A stretch of 64,000 bases of DNA from JACPVF01 sp964502095 (GTDB taxonomy: Bacteria; Chloroflexota; Anaerolineae; Anaerolineales; Villigracilaceae): positions 1 through 64,000 of the forward strand of contig CAZCUF010000010.1 of NCBI GenBank assembly GCA_964502095.1, written 5' to 3'. How positions within the stretch are numbered: position 1 is the stretch's first letter; every line of letters begins with the position of its first letter. Both the position numbers and the translations under genes were made by a program. Below the pieces are notes generated by a model. That model saw only the letters and a list, made by a program, of their open reading frames with translations, made no database searches and was not told where the DNA came from. Shown piece by piece: positions 16,055 through 25,570 of the stretch.

Positions 16055-17299
16055 ATGAGTACCAGCAATCAAAAGGTCGAGGTTCTTAATCAAGCTAGAA
16101 AGATCGTGCTCGAAGACGGCAGATTGACATCCGGGGAACGTCAAGACCTACTAAAGCTGATCGATTCTCTGGCTGAACCCGCTCAGCCAGGCCCAGCAAC
16201 ACCGGCAAAAGGAAATGATATCCTGTCGCGTCCGGAGGGACACTCGGCTGGTCAGGCTCTGTTGGCCCTGCTTAAACAGCAGGCCGATGAATTGGACGCG
16301 CTCAAAAAGCTGAGTCTCAACCTTACCTCCAGCCTGGACCTCCAAACCGTACTCGACGCGGTGGTGACCGAGGCCATGCGCCTCGTCCAAAACGCCTATA
16401 CCGCCGACATCTTCCTCTACACAAACGAGGATTTGGAATTCGGCGCGGCGCTCGATAAGACCGGTTCGCGCACCAAGCCTTTCATGTCCCCGCGCAAAGA
16501 CGGTTTGACACAGAGCGTGGCGCACCGCGGCGAGATCATCGTGGTCGAAAATATGAAGAGCCATCCGCTCTACAACGGCATGTACAAAGAGGATGGTTCG
16601 ATCATCGGCATCCCGCTCAAGATCAACAACAACGTAGTGGGCGTGATGAATCTTTCGCGCTCCATCCCGGGAACGTTCTCACCCTCGGAATTGCGCCTGC
16701 TTGGCCTGCTGGCGGATCAGGCCGCCGTGGCAATAGCCAATGCCAGCCTGCATCAAATGGTGAGCCGGCAAGCCTACAGCGATACAGTCACCGGCCTGCC
16801 GAACCGCCGCGCCCTCGACGAACACCTGGAACGTGAAGTCAAATCCGCGCGGCGGACCGGATTCCCCTTCGCCGTGGTGATGATGGACCTCGACGGATTC
16901 AAAGATGTCAACGATACGTACGGTCACGCCACGGGCGATCAGGTATTGCGTACGCTTTTCAAATATCTGGCCACCGGCCTGCGCACCAGTGACTTTCTGG
17001 CGCGCTACGGCGGCGATGAATTGACCCTCATCCTGAGTCAAACCGACCTCGCGCCCGCCCGCATTGTGGCGGAAAAGATCCTCGAAAAACTCCAGCGCTT
17101 TGCCTTCCCCGCGCCGGATGGCAACAAGATCAAACTGAGTCTCTCCGGCGGAATTGCGCTGTACCCGATCCACGCCATGAGCGCCGCAGACCTGTTGCGC
17201 GCCGCCGATGAAGCGCTCTACCGCGCCAAGAAACATCAGCGCGGCACCTTCGTTGTGGCGTATGGCTTTACGGGGCCGTTACCTCCGTCAGATTTTTGA
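16055..17299 (+). CDS. GAF-GGDEF diguanylate cyclase
   Basis: It probably makes cyclic di-GMP. The N-terminal 80 residues look like a linker with a helical segment. A GAF sensor domain follows (about 85-245, with the GIPLKINNNVVGVMNLS core), then a GGDEF domain (about 250-410). The active-site motif reads GGDEL (319-323), an accepted variant, and RTSD (310-313) is spaced exactly five residues before it as a product-inhibition I-site. VTGLPNRR marks the domain start. There are no membrane helices, so the protein is cytosolic. The frame opens at 16010, but I prefer the ATG at 16055 because a -10-like box lies just upstream. Confidence 0.9.
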   Translation: MSTSNQKVEVLNQARKIVLEDGRLTSGERQDLLKLIDSLAEPAQPGPATPAKGNDILSRPEGHSAGQALLALLKQQADELDALKKLSLNLTSSLDLQTVLDAVVTEAMRLVQNAYTADIFLYTNEDLEFGAALDKTGSRTKPFMSPRKDGLTQSVAHRGEIIVVENMKSHPLYNGMYKEDGSIIGIPLKINNNVVGVMNLSRSIPGTFSPSELRLLGLLADQAAVAIANASLHQMVSRQAYSDTVTGLPNRRALDEHLEREVKSARRTGFPFAVVMMDLDGFKDVNDTYGHATGDQVLRTLFKYLATGLRTSDFLARYGGDELTLILSQTDLAPARIVAEKILEKLQRFAFPAPDGNKIKLSLSGGIALYPIHAMSAADLLRAADEALYRAKKHQRGTFVVAYGFTGPLPPSDF

Positions 17300-17306
17300 A
17301 AAACAG

Positions 17307-17329
17307 CTGAGGCGAAAGCCTCGGTTTTT
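17307..17329 (+). terminator. Terminator of the GGDEF gene
   Basis: CTGAGGC-GAAA-GCCTCGG hairpin followed by TTTTT, 8 nt after the stop codon. Confidence 0.85.
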
Positions 17330-17368
17330 CTTTCATGGGGTTGTACAATCAACACACTTCAAGACATT

Positions 17369-17447
17369 CTATGGATGAACGGGATGAAAAAGATTCGATT
17401 CCGCTTCACGTCAAAAAACGATGTTCATCCGCGTTCGTCTGTAATTA
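17369..17447 (+). repeat. Dispersed intergenic repeat (GATGAAC type)
   Basis: Contains GGATGAACGGGATGAAAAAG and, at the other end, TGTTCATCCGCGTTCGTCTG. Such stretches are familiar as dispersed noncoding repeats in several bacterial phyla. A related piece lies at 29761-29792. Confidence 0.4.
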
Positions 17448-17466
17448 AAACTGTGAGGAGAATCGC

Positions 17467-18390
17467 ATGCCCCGTAAAGTGAAACTTATTCTCAATCCCA
17501 TGGCAGACATGGGCCATTCCTGGCAAGTCGCGCGCGACCTGCGTTCGATCGTCGAGGAATACGGTAACGCCGATTGGAGCGGCACTGTTTATCCCACGCA
17601 TGCCACCGAACTGGCCCGCAGAGCCGGCGAAGAAGGATATGAGATGGTCATTGCCATGGGCGGCGATGGAACCGTTCACGAAGTGGTCAACGGCATCATG
17701 CAGGTCGAGGAAAAGAAGCGGCCCATTCTCGGCGTGGTACCTGTTGGTTCGGGAAACGATTTTGCGCACGCCATCGGCATCCCGAGCGAACCAGACCGCG
17801 CCCTGGCGCGCGCGCTGAACGGCGAACCTTCCGCCATCGATCTCGGTTTAATGACCGACGAGCGCGGCCGCCGGGAATATTTCGATAACACCCTCGGCAT
17901 GGGCTTCGACACCGTTGTGACCATCCGCTCGCATAAATTGCCGATCTTGCGCGGCTTCCTCATGTATTTTGCCGCTGTCGTTCAAACCATTCTTCTTAAT
18001 CACAATCCGGCGCAGGTGCACATCGAAACGGACAGGGAACAGTGGGACGATATCGCTTTGATGACCACGCTTTGCAACGGCGGGCGTGAAGGCGGCGGAT
18101 TCATCCTTTCACCCAATTCGAAAATGAACGACGGCCAGCTTGACTATGTAATGGTGCGAAAGGTGACGCGCCTCATGATGTTCCGCCTGCTTCCCGAATT
18201 CATGCGCGGCACGCATGGCCGTTTCACAAAACACGTGCGTATGAACGCATGTAAAAAATTCTCGATTGCCTCCGACCTCCCGCTTTACATTCACGCCGAT
18301 GGAGAGATCATCACCAGCTTCGGCAGTAATCTCCATAACGTAAATTTTGAAGTCCTGCCTGGTGCGCTGAGAGTGGTCAAAGGTTCGTAA
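17467..18390 (+). CDS. Diacylglycerol/lipid kinase (DagK/YegS family)
   Basis: Transfers phosphate from ATP to a diacylglycerol-like lipid at the membrane face. The 307-residue protein has the family hallmarks KLILNPMAD, AMGGDGTVHEVVNGI (the nucleotide-binding GGDGT loop), PVGSGNDFAHAIGIP and, in the second domain, GGREGGGFILSPNSKMNDGQLD. Length and domain order are typical. AGGAG sits 6 nt before the ATG. It is transcribed away from the GGDEF gene after its terminator, and a long hairpin follows the stop. Confidence 0.93.
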   Translation: MPRKVKLILNPMADMGHSWQVARDLRSIVEEYGNADWSGTVYPTHATELARRAGEEGYEMVIAMGGDGTVHEVVNGIMQVEEKKRPILGVVPVGSGNDFAHAIGIPSEPDRALARALNGEPSAIDLGLMTDERGRREYFDNTLGMGFDTVVTIRSHKLPILRGFLMYFAAVVQTILLNHNPAQVHIETDREQWDDIALMTTLCNGGREGGGFILSPNSKMNDGQLDYVMVRKVTRLMMFRLLPEFMRGTHGRFTKHVRMNACKKFSIASDLPLYIHADGEIITSFGSNLHNVNFEVLPGALRVVKGS

Positions 18391-18400
18391 GTTGCGAGTC

Positions 18401-18437
18401 GAAGGTTGGAAGGTTACAATGTGACCGGCCGACCTTC
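18401..18437 (+). terminator. Long hairpin, possible terminator of the lipid kinase gene
   Basis: GAAGGTTGG pairs with CCGACCTTC (one wobble) and an inner GGTTACA pairs with TGTGACC, giving a nearly continuous stem followed by AGCCTTTTA. Confidence 0.5.
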
Positions 18438-18451
18438 AGCCTTTTAATGAC

Positions 18452-20074
18452 ATGCCCGATCTGTTAACTTCCCTCGAAAAACACGATCTTGGATATCTGC
18501 GCATCATCGCGAGTTTGTGGGGGCTTGAACTGGATTCAAACGAAACAGACCCTGCCGCAGAAGAACTCGCCGCGGCGCTCCTCGACCCCGAACTGGTCGC
18601 CGAATTAACAGGCTCTCTCGCGCCCGAGGCGCGCGCCGCGCTCAGCGCGCTCGCCGATAAAGACGGCCGCCTTCCATGGGCGGAATTCACACGCCGCTTC
18701 GGCAACATCCGCGAAATGGGTGCAGGCAAACGCGACCGCGAACAGCCGTATTTGCATCCCAACTCAACGGCGGAAATCCTTTTTCACCGCGCGCTGGTGG
18801 CGCGCGCCTTCTTCGATACGAATAACGGCCCGCAGGAATTCGCTTATGTGCCCGAAGATTTATTTCCGTTGATTTCGCGCAGGAGCGAATCCGCATCCGT
18901 TTCCGCCGCCGATCAAGAACCTTTTGGCCGTCCTGCCTCACCCGGCGAGCATGGAGGGGAATCCCTCGCGGACGATTCCATCCTCGACGATGCCACCACT
19001 CATCTCGTCGCTTTGCGTTTGAATCTCACACCGCCCGAAACAAAGATTCCGGGCCAGGTCATCGAGGAATTTCTACAAGCCGCAAATTTGATCAAAAAAG
19101 GGGAACCACAGCCCGAACCGATCAAAGCCTTTCTCGAAGCGCCGCGCAGTGAAGCGCTCAAAATACTGGCCGATGCCTGGGCCGAAAACGAATCTTTCAA
19201 TGAATTGCATCAATTACCCGGCCTGATCTTCGAGGGTGAATGGAAAAATCAGCCGCTCGTCACGCGCGAATTTCTACTGCATTTACTCGAACCGATCCCC
19301 GAGGGCAAATGGTGGAGTCTGCCGGCATTTCTCCGCGCGGTAAAAGAAAAATATCCGGATTACCAGCGCCAGGCCGGCGATTACGATTCATGGTTCATCA
19401 AACGCGCTTCAGACGGGCAGTATCTGCGCGGGTTTACGCATTGGGATGCGATTGACGGCGCGCTGATCAAATATTTCGTCACGAAGGTCTTGTTCTGGCT
19501 GGGCATGGCCGACCTGGCAACAGCCAAAGACAGCGATGTGATCACTTCGTTTCGGCTGACGGCTTCCGTTGAAAAGAAAGATGAAAACGGGAAGATTGCG
19601 GTTTCCTCCAATGGAAAGTTATCCGTTCCGCGCTTTGCGCCGCGCGTGGTGCGCTATCAGGCGGCGCGCTTCTGCGAATGGGATGAACCCAAAGCGGACG
19701 AGTATCGTTATTTCATCACAGCCGCCTCGCTAGCGCGCGCCAAAGACCAGGGACTCAAAGTCGATCAACTGCTGGCACTACTTGCCAAACACTCGTCGGC
19801 GGGAGTGCCGCCCGCATTGGTGAAAACGCTCAAACGCTGGGAAGTTAACGGGACCGAAGCGCGGTTGCAGAGTCAGGTTGTTTTGAGGGTCAGCAAGCCG
19901 GAGGTCCTGGAAGAGATGCGCAGATCGAAGGCGGCGCGTTTTCTGGGAGAGAGTCTCGGCCCAACCACAGTTGTCGTCAAGGAAGGCGCACAGTCGAAGG
20001 TATTGGCCGCGCTGGCTGAGCTGGGTTTGCTGGCCGAGGATGAATCTGCGAAGAAGACTGATCCGCGCGGATAA
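18452..20074 (+). CDS. Helicase-associated-domain protein (Helicase_C_3/XPB N-terminal-like)
   Basis: 540 residues, no helicase motifs and no membrane segment. The N-terminus (LLTSLEKHDLGYLRIIASLWGLEL) and the alternation of helical repeats with a C-terminal SQVVLRVSKPEVLEEMRRSKAARFLGESLGP region resemble the standalone proteins annotated as helicase-associated or XPB/Ssl2 N-terminal domain in Actinobacteria and Chloroflexota. An RFGNIREMG winged-helix-like stretch near residue 85 may contact DNA. Function is unknown. The family assignment is from memory of the architecture and moderately sure. Confidence 0.6.
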   Translation: MPDLLTSLEKHDLGYLRIIASLWGLELDSNETDPAAEELAAALLDPELVAELTGSLAPEARAALSALADKDGRLPWAEFTRRFGNIREMGAGKRDREQPYLHPNSTAEILFHRALVARAFFDTNNGPQEFAYVPEDLFPLISRRSESASVSAADQEPFGRPASPGEHGGESLADDSILDDATTHLVALRLNLTPPETKIPGQVIEEFLQAANLIKKGEPQPEPIKAFLEAPRSEALKILADAWAENESFNELHQLPGLIFEGEWKNQPLVTREFLLHLLEPIPEGKWWSLPAFLRAVKEKYPDYQRQAGDYDSWFIKRASDGQYLRGFTHWDAIDGALIKYFVTKVLFWLGMADLATAKDSDVITSFRLTASVEKKDENGKIAVSSNGKLSVPRFAPRVVRYQAARFCEWDEPKADEYRYFITAASLARAKDQGLKVDQLLALLAKHSSAGVPPALVKTLKRWEVNGTEARLQSQVVLRVSKPEVLEEMRRSKAARFLGESLGPTTVVVKEGAQSKVLAALAELGLLAEDESAKKTDPRG

Positions 20075-20163
20075 TTCCATGCAATCCTCATCAAGAAAAG
20101 ACGGCCGCCGCTTTCTTCAAAAGTTACTATAATTTGTCTATTCTCTTTCGATCAGGAGCAACC

Positions 20164-21342
20164 ATGTCGAAAACCGATTGGATTCAAAAAGAAATAGATG
20201 GCCTAAAAGACGCCGGCTTGTATAACCGCATCCGCACGATTGGTTCAGCGCAAGGCGCGTGGTTGATCGTGGACGGCAAACAGGTGCTAAACTTTTGCTC
20301 GAATAATTATCTCGGCCTGGCTAATCATCCAAAGCTGGTTGAAGCGGCCAAAGAAGCCGCAAAGAAATACGGCATTGGCCCGGCCGCGGTGCGAACCATT
20401 GCAGGCACCATGGATCTGCATGTGGAACTCGAACGGCGGCTCGCGGAGTTCAAAGGCGCGGAAGCCGCGATCACGTTCCAAAGCGGATTTACGGCAAACC
20501 TCGCGACCATCCCCGCGGTGGTCGGCAAGGAAGATGTGATTTTCTCGGATCGTTTGAATCACGCTTCCATTATCGACGGATGCCGGCTCTCAGGCGCCAA
20601 GATCATCGCCTACGAACATAATGACGCACATTCACTCGAAGAACAGATCAAACAGAATTTGAGTCAGTACCGCCGCGCTTTGGTTGTCAGCGACGGTGTC
20701 TTCAGCATGGACGGCGACATTGCGCCCCTGCCCGACCTGTATGAGGTGACGAAAAAATATGACCTCCTGCTCATGGTGGACGACGCGCACGGCGAAGGTG
20801 TGCTCGGCAAAGGCGGACGCGGCATTGTGGATCACTTCGGCTTGCACGGCAAGGTAGATATCGAAGTGGGTACGCTCTCGAAAGCGTTCGGCGTGGTGGG
20901 TGGTGTGGTGGCCGGCAACGCGGTGATCGTCGAATGGCTGCGCCAGCGCGGACGACCGTTCCTGTTCTCGTCGGCGGTCACTGTACCGGATACGGCGGCC
21001 TGTCTCGCGGCGATCGATTTACTGGAAGAGTCAACCGAACTGGTGGATAAATTGTGGGATAACGCCAAATTCTTCAAATCTGAAATGAAGAAGCTCGGCT
21101 TCGATACCGGCGCCAGCGCCACGCCGATCACACCGATCATGCTCGGTGAAGCGCCGCTTGCCCAGCAATTCAGCCGCGAACTGTTCGAGGAGGGCGTATT
21201 CGCCATGTCCATCGGGTATCCGACCGTGCCGCAGGGCAAGGCGCGCATCCGCGTGATGATCTCTGCCGCGCACGACCGCGATGATTTAGGCAAAGGATTG
21301 GAGGCCTTTGCGAAAGTTGGAAAGAAATTAGGCGTGATATAA
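20164..21342 (+). CDS. kbl: Glycine C-acetyltransferase (2-amino-3-ketobutyrate CoA ligase)
   Basis: A PLP enzyme that cleaves 2-amino-3-oxobutyrate with CoA to glycine and acetyl-CoA in threonine breakdown. The 392-residue product shows NFCSNNYLGLANHPKL, GFTANLATIPAVVG, the HASIIDG and DDAHGEGVLG motifs and the PLP-binding lysine in TLSKAFG (Lys240). The frame opens at 20134, but AGGAG precedes the ATG at 20164 by 5 nt and the family N-terminus starts there. A TATAAT box lies about 30 nt upstream. Other alpha-oxoamine synthases (8-amino-7-oxononanoate synthase) are close relatives, but no biotin genes are near. No threonine dehydrogenase is in the window. Confidence 0.85.
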   Translation: MSKTDWIQKEIDGLKDAGLYNRIRTIGSAQGAWLIVDGKQVLNFCSNNYLGLANHPKLVEAAKEAAKKYGIGPAAVRTIAGTMDLHVELERRLAEFKGAEAAITFQSGFTANLATIPAVVGKEDVIFSDRLNHASIIDGCRLSGAKIIAYEHNDAHSLEEQIKQNLSQYRRALVVSDGVFSMDGDIAPLPDLYEVTKKYDLLLMVDDAHGEGVLGKGGRGIVDHFGLHGKVDIEVGTLSKAFGVVGGVVAGNAVIVEWLRQRGRPFLFSSAVTVPDTAACLAAIDLLEESTELVDKLWDNAKFFKSEMKKLGFDTGASATPITPIMLGEAPLAQQFSRELFEEGVFAMSIGYPTVPQGKARIRVMISAAHDRDDLGKGLEAFAKVGKKLGVI

Positions 21343-21411
21343 CATAAACCCGACCGATCAATTCATGAATCAGCAAGAATCATTAGACCCTTATCACAAC
21401 GTTGTCGGTGG

Positions 21412-23079
21412 ATGATGTCACGCGCACAACATTTCGCCACGCTTTTCATCGGCTGGGTATTGGGTATTTTCACCTCGTATATTCTCACCGCGTCCCTGGC
21501 TCCTTCCAATGGCAATATACTTCATCTAAGTTTGATCTCGTTCTCAATTGCGGTCGTAGCTGGTACAGCGGGATATTTTTGTGTGCAGGACGTTTGGGCC
21601 GCTTTTACATTGAAACAGTGGAAGGACAACTGGGCCTTTCTATTGGCTTTGGCGGTACTTCTTCGATTCGCATATAGAGTGGCGGAGGTCGGCTTTTCGT
21701 TCCAGAACTTATTACCCAGTGATAAATTTCTGCTCCCGCGGGGACTGACCGCTCCATTTTGGATCGCGTGCATCCTGGCCCTGGGCCTATTGCCGTTTTT
21801 GATACGCCGGGATTCGCAATCTTTCCCTTTTCTCCAACGAAATGCGCGCGGGCTCGTTTTGGCAGTATTATTCTTTTTCGTTTATTTCGTTCTGGCGAAC
21901 GTTTTCAACCGGCAGGATTTTAACAACAACAACGTATTTTTTGCCGCGGACACAAATCAATGGCATCTGCGGCTTGCCAGCCCGGAGGGATATTCGATGG
22001 AGATGCGCGCCATCCATCCATTGGCGTTTCTACTCCTGCGTCCCATCATTTTTCTCATTTCATTCGTCCTCGGCGCGGACCTCTTTCGTTCGATCCTGCT
22101 TTTACTTGCGCTGATCGGCAGTGCCGATGTGTTCTTGGTTTGGATATTGCTCCTGCGCGCCGCCAAAGATAAAAACCTCGCGTTTCTCTTTTCAATGTTA
22201 TTTGGGATGACCTCCGCACAATTGATGTTCGCTCCCGTCATCGAAAGCTACGCTTTTTCAGGATTCTTTCTGATTCTTTTCTTTGTCCTGCTTACCGGCC
22301 GCACCTCCCTTGTCTGGTTAATTGTCAGCGGAGTGACGGTCTTCGGGGTCACGATTTCAAATCTTGTGCAGGCGGGGCTCGGATTGTTGATTATTGACGC
22401 GCGCATTAAGCGCACATTTCTGTTCGGCCTGTTTGTGATCGCGGTTTCCGCCGGGCTGAGCCTGCCCAACAAAATGATCTATCCCGCCTCCGGTCTATTT
22501 TTCAAGCCGGCAGATTATGGCGTCGAAAGCCAGCATTTTGTGGATCCGACGAACGTCACATCCATGTTGAACCGCGCTCGTTTAGTGGGCAGTGACATAT
22601 TTTTATTCAGCGTTGTTGCTCCACAGCCGTTTGCGCGGACGTATCACCGCGATGAGCGGGAAGACTTTCCAAAATTCAATTTCATGCAGGGAGAGAGACT
22701 CAGCCGTTTCACAGGCCTGGGAAAATTCGCGGTGTGGGTCTGGATCGGAATCTTAATCGTAGGAGCAGTCTTTCTGGCGCGCTCGTTGATTCGGGAAGGG
22801 TTCACGGAATCAAATCGTCTGCCGGTTGCCTTCCTGGGTTGTTTAGTATTCAACTTTGTATTTCATCTGTTCTACGGCTTTGAGCCTTTTCTCTATGCCA
22901 CAGACTGGATATATGCCCTGATTTTCTTCGCGGCCTTGTCGTTGCGTCCGTTTGCCGGTAACAAAGCGTTCCACGCGGTCATGCTGATTCTGCTCGTCCT
23001 GATCTCACTCAACAATCTTTCGTTTATTCATTTTCTTATGAGCGAATTTTCCCTGTTCATTCCCGGCGCTGGATCGTGA
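21412..23079 (+). CDS. Polytopic membrane protein, GT-C-like family of unknown function (paralog 3)
   Basis: 555 residues dominated by membrane helices and sharing the motif series of the 5908-9629 pair: EMRAIHPLAF, GMTSAQLMFAPVIESYAFSGFF, FGVTISNLVQ, SVVAPQPFA, DFPKFNF and HLFYGFEPFLYATDWIYALIFFAALS. It is more diverged than the two are from each other and sits 12 kb away on the other strand. It starts with two adjacent Met codons at 21412 and 21415, without a strong ribosome site. It follows kbl on the same strand at a 69-nt gap. Function is unknown. Confidence 0.72.
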   Translation: MMSRAQHFATLFIGWVLGIFTSYILTASLAPSNGNILHLSLISFSIAVVAGTAGYFCVQDVWAAFTLKQWKDNWAFLLALAVLLRFAYRVAEVGFSFQNLLPSDKFLLPRGLTAPFWIACILALGLLPFLIRRDSQSFPFLQRNARGLVLAVLFFFVYFVLANVFNRQDFNNNNVFFAADTNQWHLRLASPEGYSMEMRAIHPLAFLLLRPIIFLISFVLGADLFRSILLLLALIGSADVFLVWILLLRAAKDKNLAFLFSMLFGMTSAQLMFAPVIESYAFSGFFLILFFVLLTGRTSLVWLIVSGVTVFGVTISNLVQAGLGLLIIDARIKRTFLFGLFVIAVSAGLSLPNKMIYPASGLFFKPADYGVESQHFVDPTNVTSMLNRARLVGSDIFLFSVVAPQPFARTYHRDEREDFPKFNFMQGERLSRFTGLGKFAVWVWIGILIVGAVFLARSLIREGFTESNRLPVAFLGCLVFNFVFHLFYGFEPFLYATDWIYALIFFAALSLRPFAGNKAFHAVMLILLVLISLNNLSFIHFLMSEFSLFIPGAGS

Positions 23080-23198
23080 ATGTAATCATTCCAATTCGAT
23101 CAAATTTCAAATCGCGTAAAGGCTGTGAGCCAATGCGAAGCTAAAATAGGGGCGGGATGAACACGGCCTGATACTTTATAATTACTTCATTCTTTGAA

Positions 23199-24131
23199 AT
23201 GACTCAACAACCCATGGACAACCCAGATTCCCCCATCAACCGCGCCTCGCTTACGCGTTTCGCGTGGCTGTCTATTATGGCGGCCATCGCGACGATCATC
23301 CTTAAAATTTTCGCCTTTTTGTTAACCGATTCGGTCGGTTTTCTTTCGGATGCAATCGAGTCGGGCGTTAATTTAGTGGCGGCGGCCATGGCGCTCGGTA
23401 TGCTGTTCATTGCCGCGCTGCCGCCGGATGAAAGTCACGCGTACGGCCACAGCAAGGCGGAATATTTTTCCAGCTTCACAGAGGGCGCGCTTATTCTGAT
23501 CGCGGCGGCAGGAATCGTTATCAGCGCCATCCAACGCCTGCTCCAACCGCGCGCATTGGAACAACTGAATTTGGGATTGGTCGTTTCCATTTCTGCCGCG
23601 CTGATCAATTTGATCGTGGCCCAAATCCTGTTACGGGTCGGACGGAAGCGGAACTCGATCACGCTCGAAGCGGACGCGCAACATCTGATGACGGACGTTT
23701 GGACTACGGTTGGGGTCGTGGTGGGAATCGCGTTCGTCGCATTGACCGGCTGGAACATTCTCGATCCGATTATCGCCATCGCGGTGGCGTTAAATATCAC
23801 ATGGACAGGAATCCGTCTCATCCGCCGCTCCGTTTCAGGGTTGATGGATGCCGCGCTGCCTCAGGCCGAGCAAAAGCTGATCGAGGAGGTGGTCGCCAAA
23901 TACCGCCAGCGCGGCGTGGATTTTCATGCCCTGCGTACGCGACAATCAGCGGCGCGGCGCTTCGTGTCGGTGCATGTATTGGTGCCGGGCCAGTGGACCG
24001 TCCGCGACGCGCACCGCATCGCCGAGAATTTCGAGGGCGATATCCGCAAAGTGTTGCCGGATACCATCATCCACACTCATTTGGAACCGGTTGATGATGT
24101 GCTCTCGATGCAGGATAAATACGATCAATAA
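23199..24131 (+). CDS. Cation diffusion facilitator (CDF) divalent-metal exporter
   Basis: Proton-coupled efflux of Zn, Fe, Mn or Co. The 310-residue protein has six helices with the metal-site residues SDAIES (Asp51, Ser55) and HLMTD (His162, Asp166), the AYGHSKAEYFSSFTEG loop, and a cytosolic C-terminal domain with VHVLVPGQWTVRDAHRIAE. The first site differs from the DxxxD of YiiP/FieF, so metal preference may differ. The ATG has no Shine-Dalgarno; a TATAAT box ends 16 nt upstream. A bidirectional terminator follows. Confidence 0.92.
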   Translation: MTQQPMDNPDSPINRASLTRFAWLSIMAAIATIILKIFAFLLTDSVGFLSDAIESGVNLVAAAMALGMLFIAALPPDESHAYGHSKAEYFSSFTEGALILIAAAGIVISAIQRLLQPRALEQLNLGLVVSISAALINLIVAQILLRVGRKRNSITLEADAQHLMTDVWTTVGVVVGIAFVALTGWNILDPIIAIAVALNITWTGIRLIRRSVSGLMDAALPQAEQKLIEEVVAKYRQRGVDFHALRTRQSAARRFVSVHVLVPGQWTVRDAHRIAENFEGDIRKVLPDTIIHTHLEPVDDVLSMQDKYDQ

Positions 24132-24158
24132 GAGCGGCATTAGCCGCTCTTATTTTTT
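24130..24158. terminator. Bidirectional terminator
   Basis: AAGAGCGGC-ATTA-GCCGCTCTT with a TTTTTT tract on the plus side and an A-rich flank on the other, between two convergent genes. Confidence 0.85.
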
Positions 24159-24164
24159 CTTTTA

Positions 24165-24578
24165 TCAGCCTTCAAGGATGACGCGTTTTTTATCGGCCGG
24201 ATCGAAAAACACGAAAACTTCGCTCCCCTCCTGCAATTTGGCAGACTGAGACATTTTACATTTCATCTTTGCCTCGAACGCGTCCGCGGCCTCGGGCGTC
24301 ACCCGCACCTGCACATCCAGCCAGTGATCGGCCCCAGCCGCGCTGTTTTTGTTTCGCTTCGACAGCACCATTGCTCTAGCATGTTTTCCCGTTCGGCGGA
24401 CTCTTCCGGCCCACATGGGCGGCAGATAGGGTATAAGCGTGTATAGCAGGATCGCGATCAGCGCCGCCAGAAAAAGCGGCAATGCAATGAACGACGGAAT
24501 CTTCAGCGTCAGCGTCAGCACAAACAAGACCGCGAACACTACATAGAAGAGCAACAGAGTCAATACGCGTTTATTCAT
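24165..24578 (-). CDS. Membrane protein of unknown function, two helices plus soluble domain
   Basis: 137 residues: two membrane helices (about 4-25 and 30-50), a basic stretch (RVRRTGKHAR), then a cytosolic domain with alternating strands ending FVFFDPADKKRVILEG. The soluble part resembles small beta-barrel domains in membrane proteins (DUF3592-like), but I cannot assign a family. Convergent with the CDF gene. Confidence 0.6.
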   Translation of the reverse strand: MNKRVLTLLLFYVVFAVLFVLTLTLKIPSFIALPLFLAALIAILLYTLIPYLPPMWAGRVRRTGKHARAMVLSKRNKNSAAGADHWLDVQVRVTPEAADAFEAKMKCKMSQSAKLQEGSEVFVFFDPADKKRVILEG

Positions 24579-24813
24579 TCAGGCCTCAGTCAGTCCATTC
24601 GAGAAATTCCGCTTTATTTTATAGCCTGCCGGTCTGTTTTTCCATAGCCCAAAGGGAATAAGAAATGAAACTGTAAGGCCTCCGGCGTGGTTTTACGCGT
24701 AAGCTTCACGCGCCGCCTTAATTTTCCGCCCGAATCGAAAATCCCATGATGGAATCCTTCGGTCAAGCCGCAAACGGCAGTATACTTATTTCCATTGCTA
24801 AATGGAGGCTTCC

Positions 24814-25497
24814 ATGACTACTACATTGACTTGGTATGGGCATGCAACTCTTGGATTAGAGACCGGCGGATATAAGCTGATCGTGGACCCGTACCTGACG
24901 GACAACCCCGCCGCTTCTCTCTCCCCCGAGGCTGTGGAGGCGGACTATATTCTTATCAGCCACGGACACGGCGATCACGTTGGCGACGCGATCGCCATCG
25001 CCAAACGGACAAAGGCGCTCATCATCAGCGTAAATGAAATTGCAGTCTGGTGCAGTAACCAGGGAGTTGAAGCCCACGGCCAGCATCTCGGCGGCGGACA
25101 CAAACATCCTTTCGGCTATCTAAAACTGACTCTCGCCTTGCACGGCTCGGCTTTGCCGGATGGTTCGAACGGCGGCAATCCGTGCGGCTTTTTGCTCACA
25201 ACCAATGACGGCAAGAAAATTTATTTGGCGCAAGATACCGGCTTGTTCGGCGACATGAAACTGATCGGTGAAGAAGGACTCGATCTTGCCGTCGTTCCCA
25301 TCGGCGATAATTTCACCATGGGCCCGGACGACGCACTGCGCGCCGTAAAATTCCTTCAACCCAAAACAGTCATTCCAATCCACTACAATACCTGGGGTGT
25401 GATCAAGCAGGATGCGGAGGCGTGGGCCGCGCGCGTGCAAAAGGAAACCAAGACCAAAGCGGTGGTTTTGAAACCAAACGAGAGCTTCACAGTATAG
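24814..25497 (+). CDS. UlaG-like metal-dependent hydrolase (UPF0173, metallo-beta-lactamase fold)
   Basis: 227 residues with the metallo-beta-lactamase motifs HGHGDHVGD (zinc site 1), GHKHPFG, the AQDTGLFGDM aspartate and the C-terminal IPIHYNTW. This matches the UPF0173 group, whose substrate is usually unknown. The frame opens at 24802, but that ATG overlaps the GGAGG ribosome site serving the ATG at 24814. It stands alone and ends at a strong terminator. Confidence 0.9.
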   Translation: MTTTLTWYGHATLGLETGGYKLIVDPYLTDNPAASLSPEAVEADYILISHGHGDHVGDAIAIAKRTKALIISVNEIAVWCSNQGVEAHGQHLGGGHKHPFGYLKLTLALHGSALPDGSNGGNPCGFLLTTNDGKKIYLAQDTGLFGDMKLIGEEGLDLAVVPIGDNFTMGPDDALRAVKFLQPKTVIPIHYNTWGVIKQDAEAWAARVQKETKTKAVVLKPNESFTV

Positions 25498-25502
25498 AGA
25501 AT

Positions 25503-25536
25503 AACAGGCCGAGAGAAGTCTCTCGGCCTGTTGATT
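25503..25536 (+). terminator. Terminator of the UlaG-like gene
   Basis: A perfect 14-bp stem (AACAGGCCGAGAGA / TCTCTCGGCCTGTT) with a 2-nt apex, then GATTT. Confidence 0.8.
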
Positions 25537-25570
25537 TAAATTAACATGAATTCGAGATAGAGACTATTCC

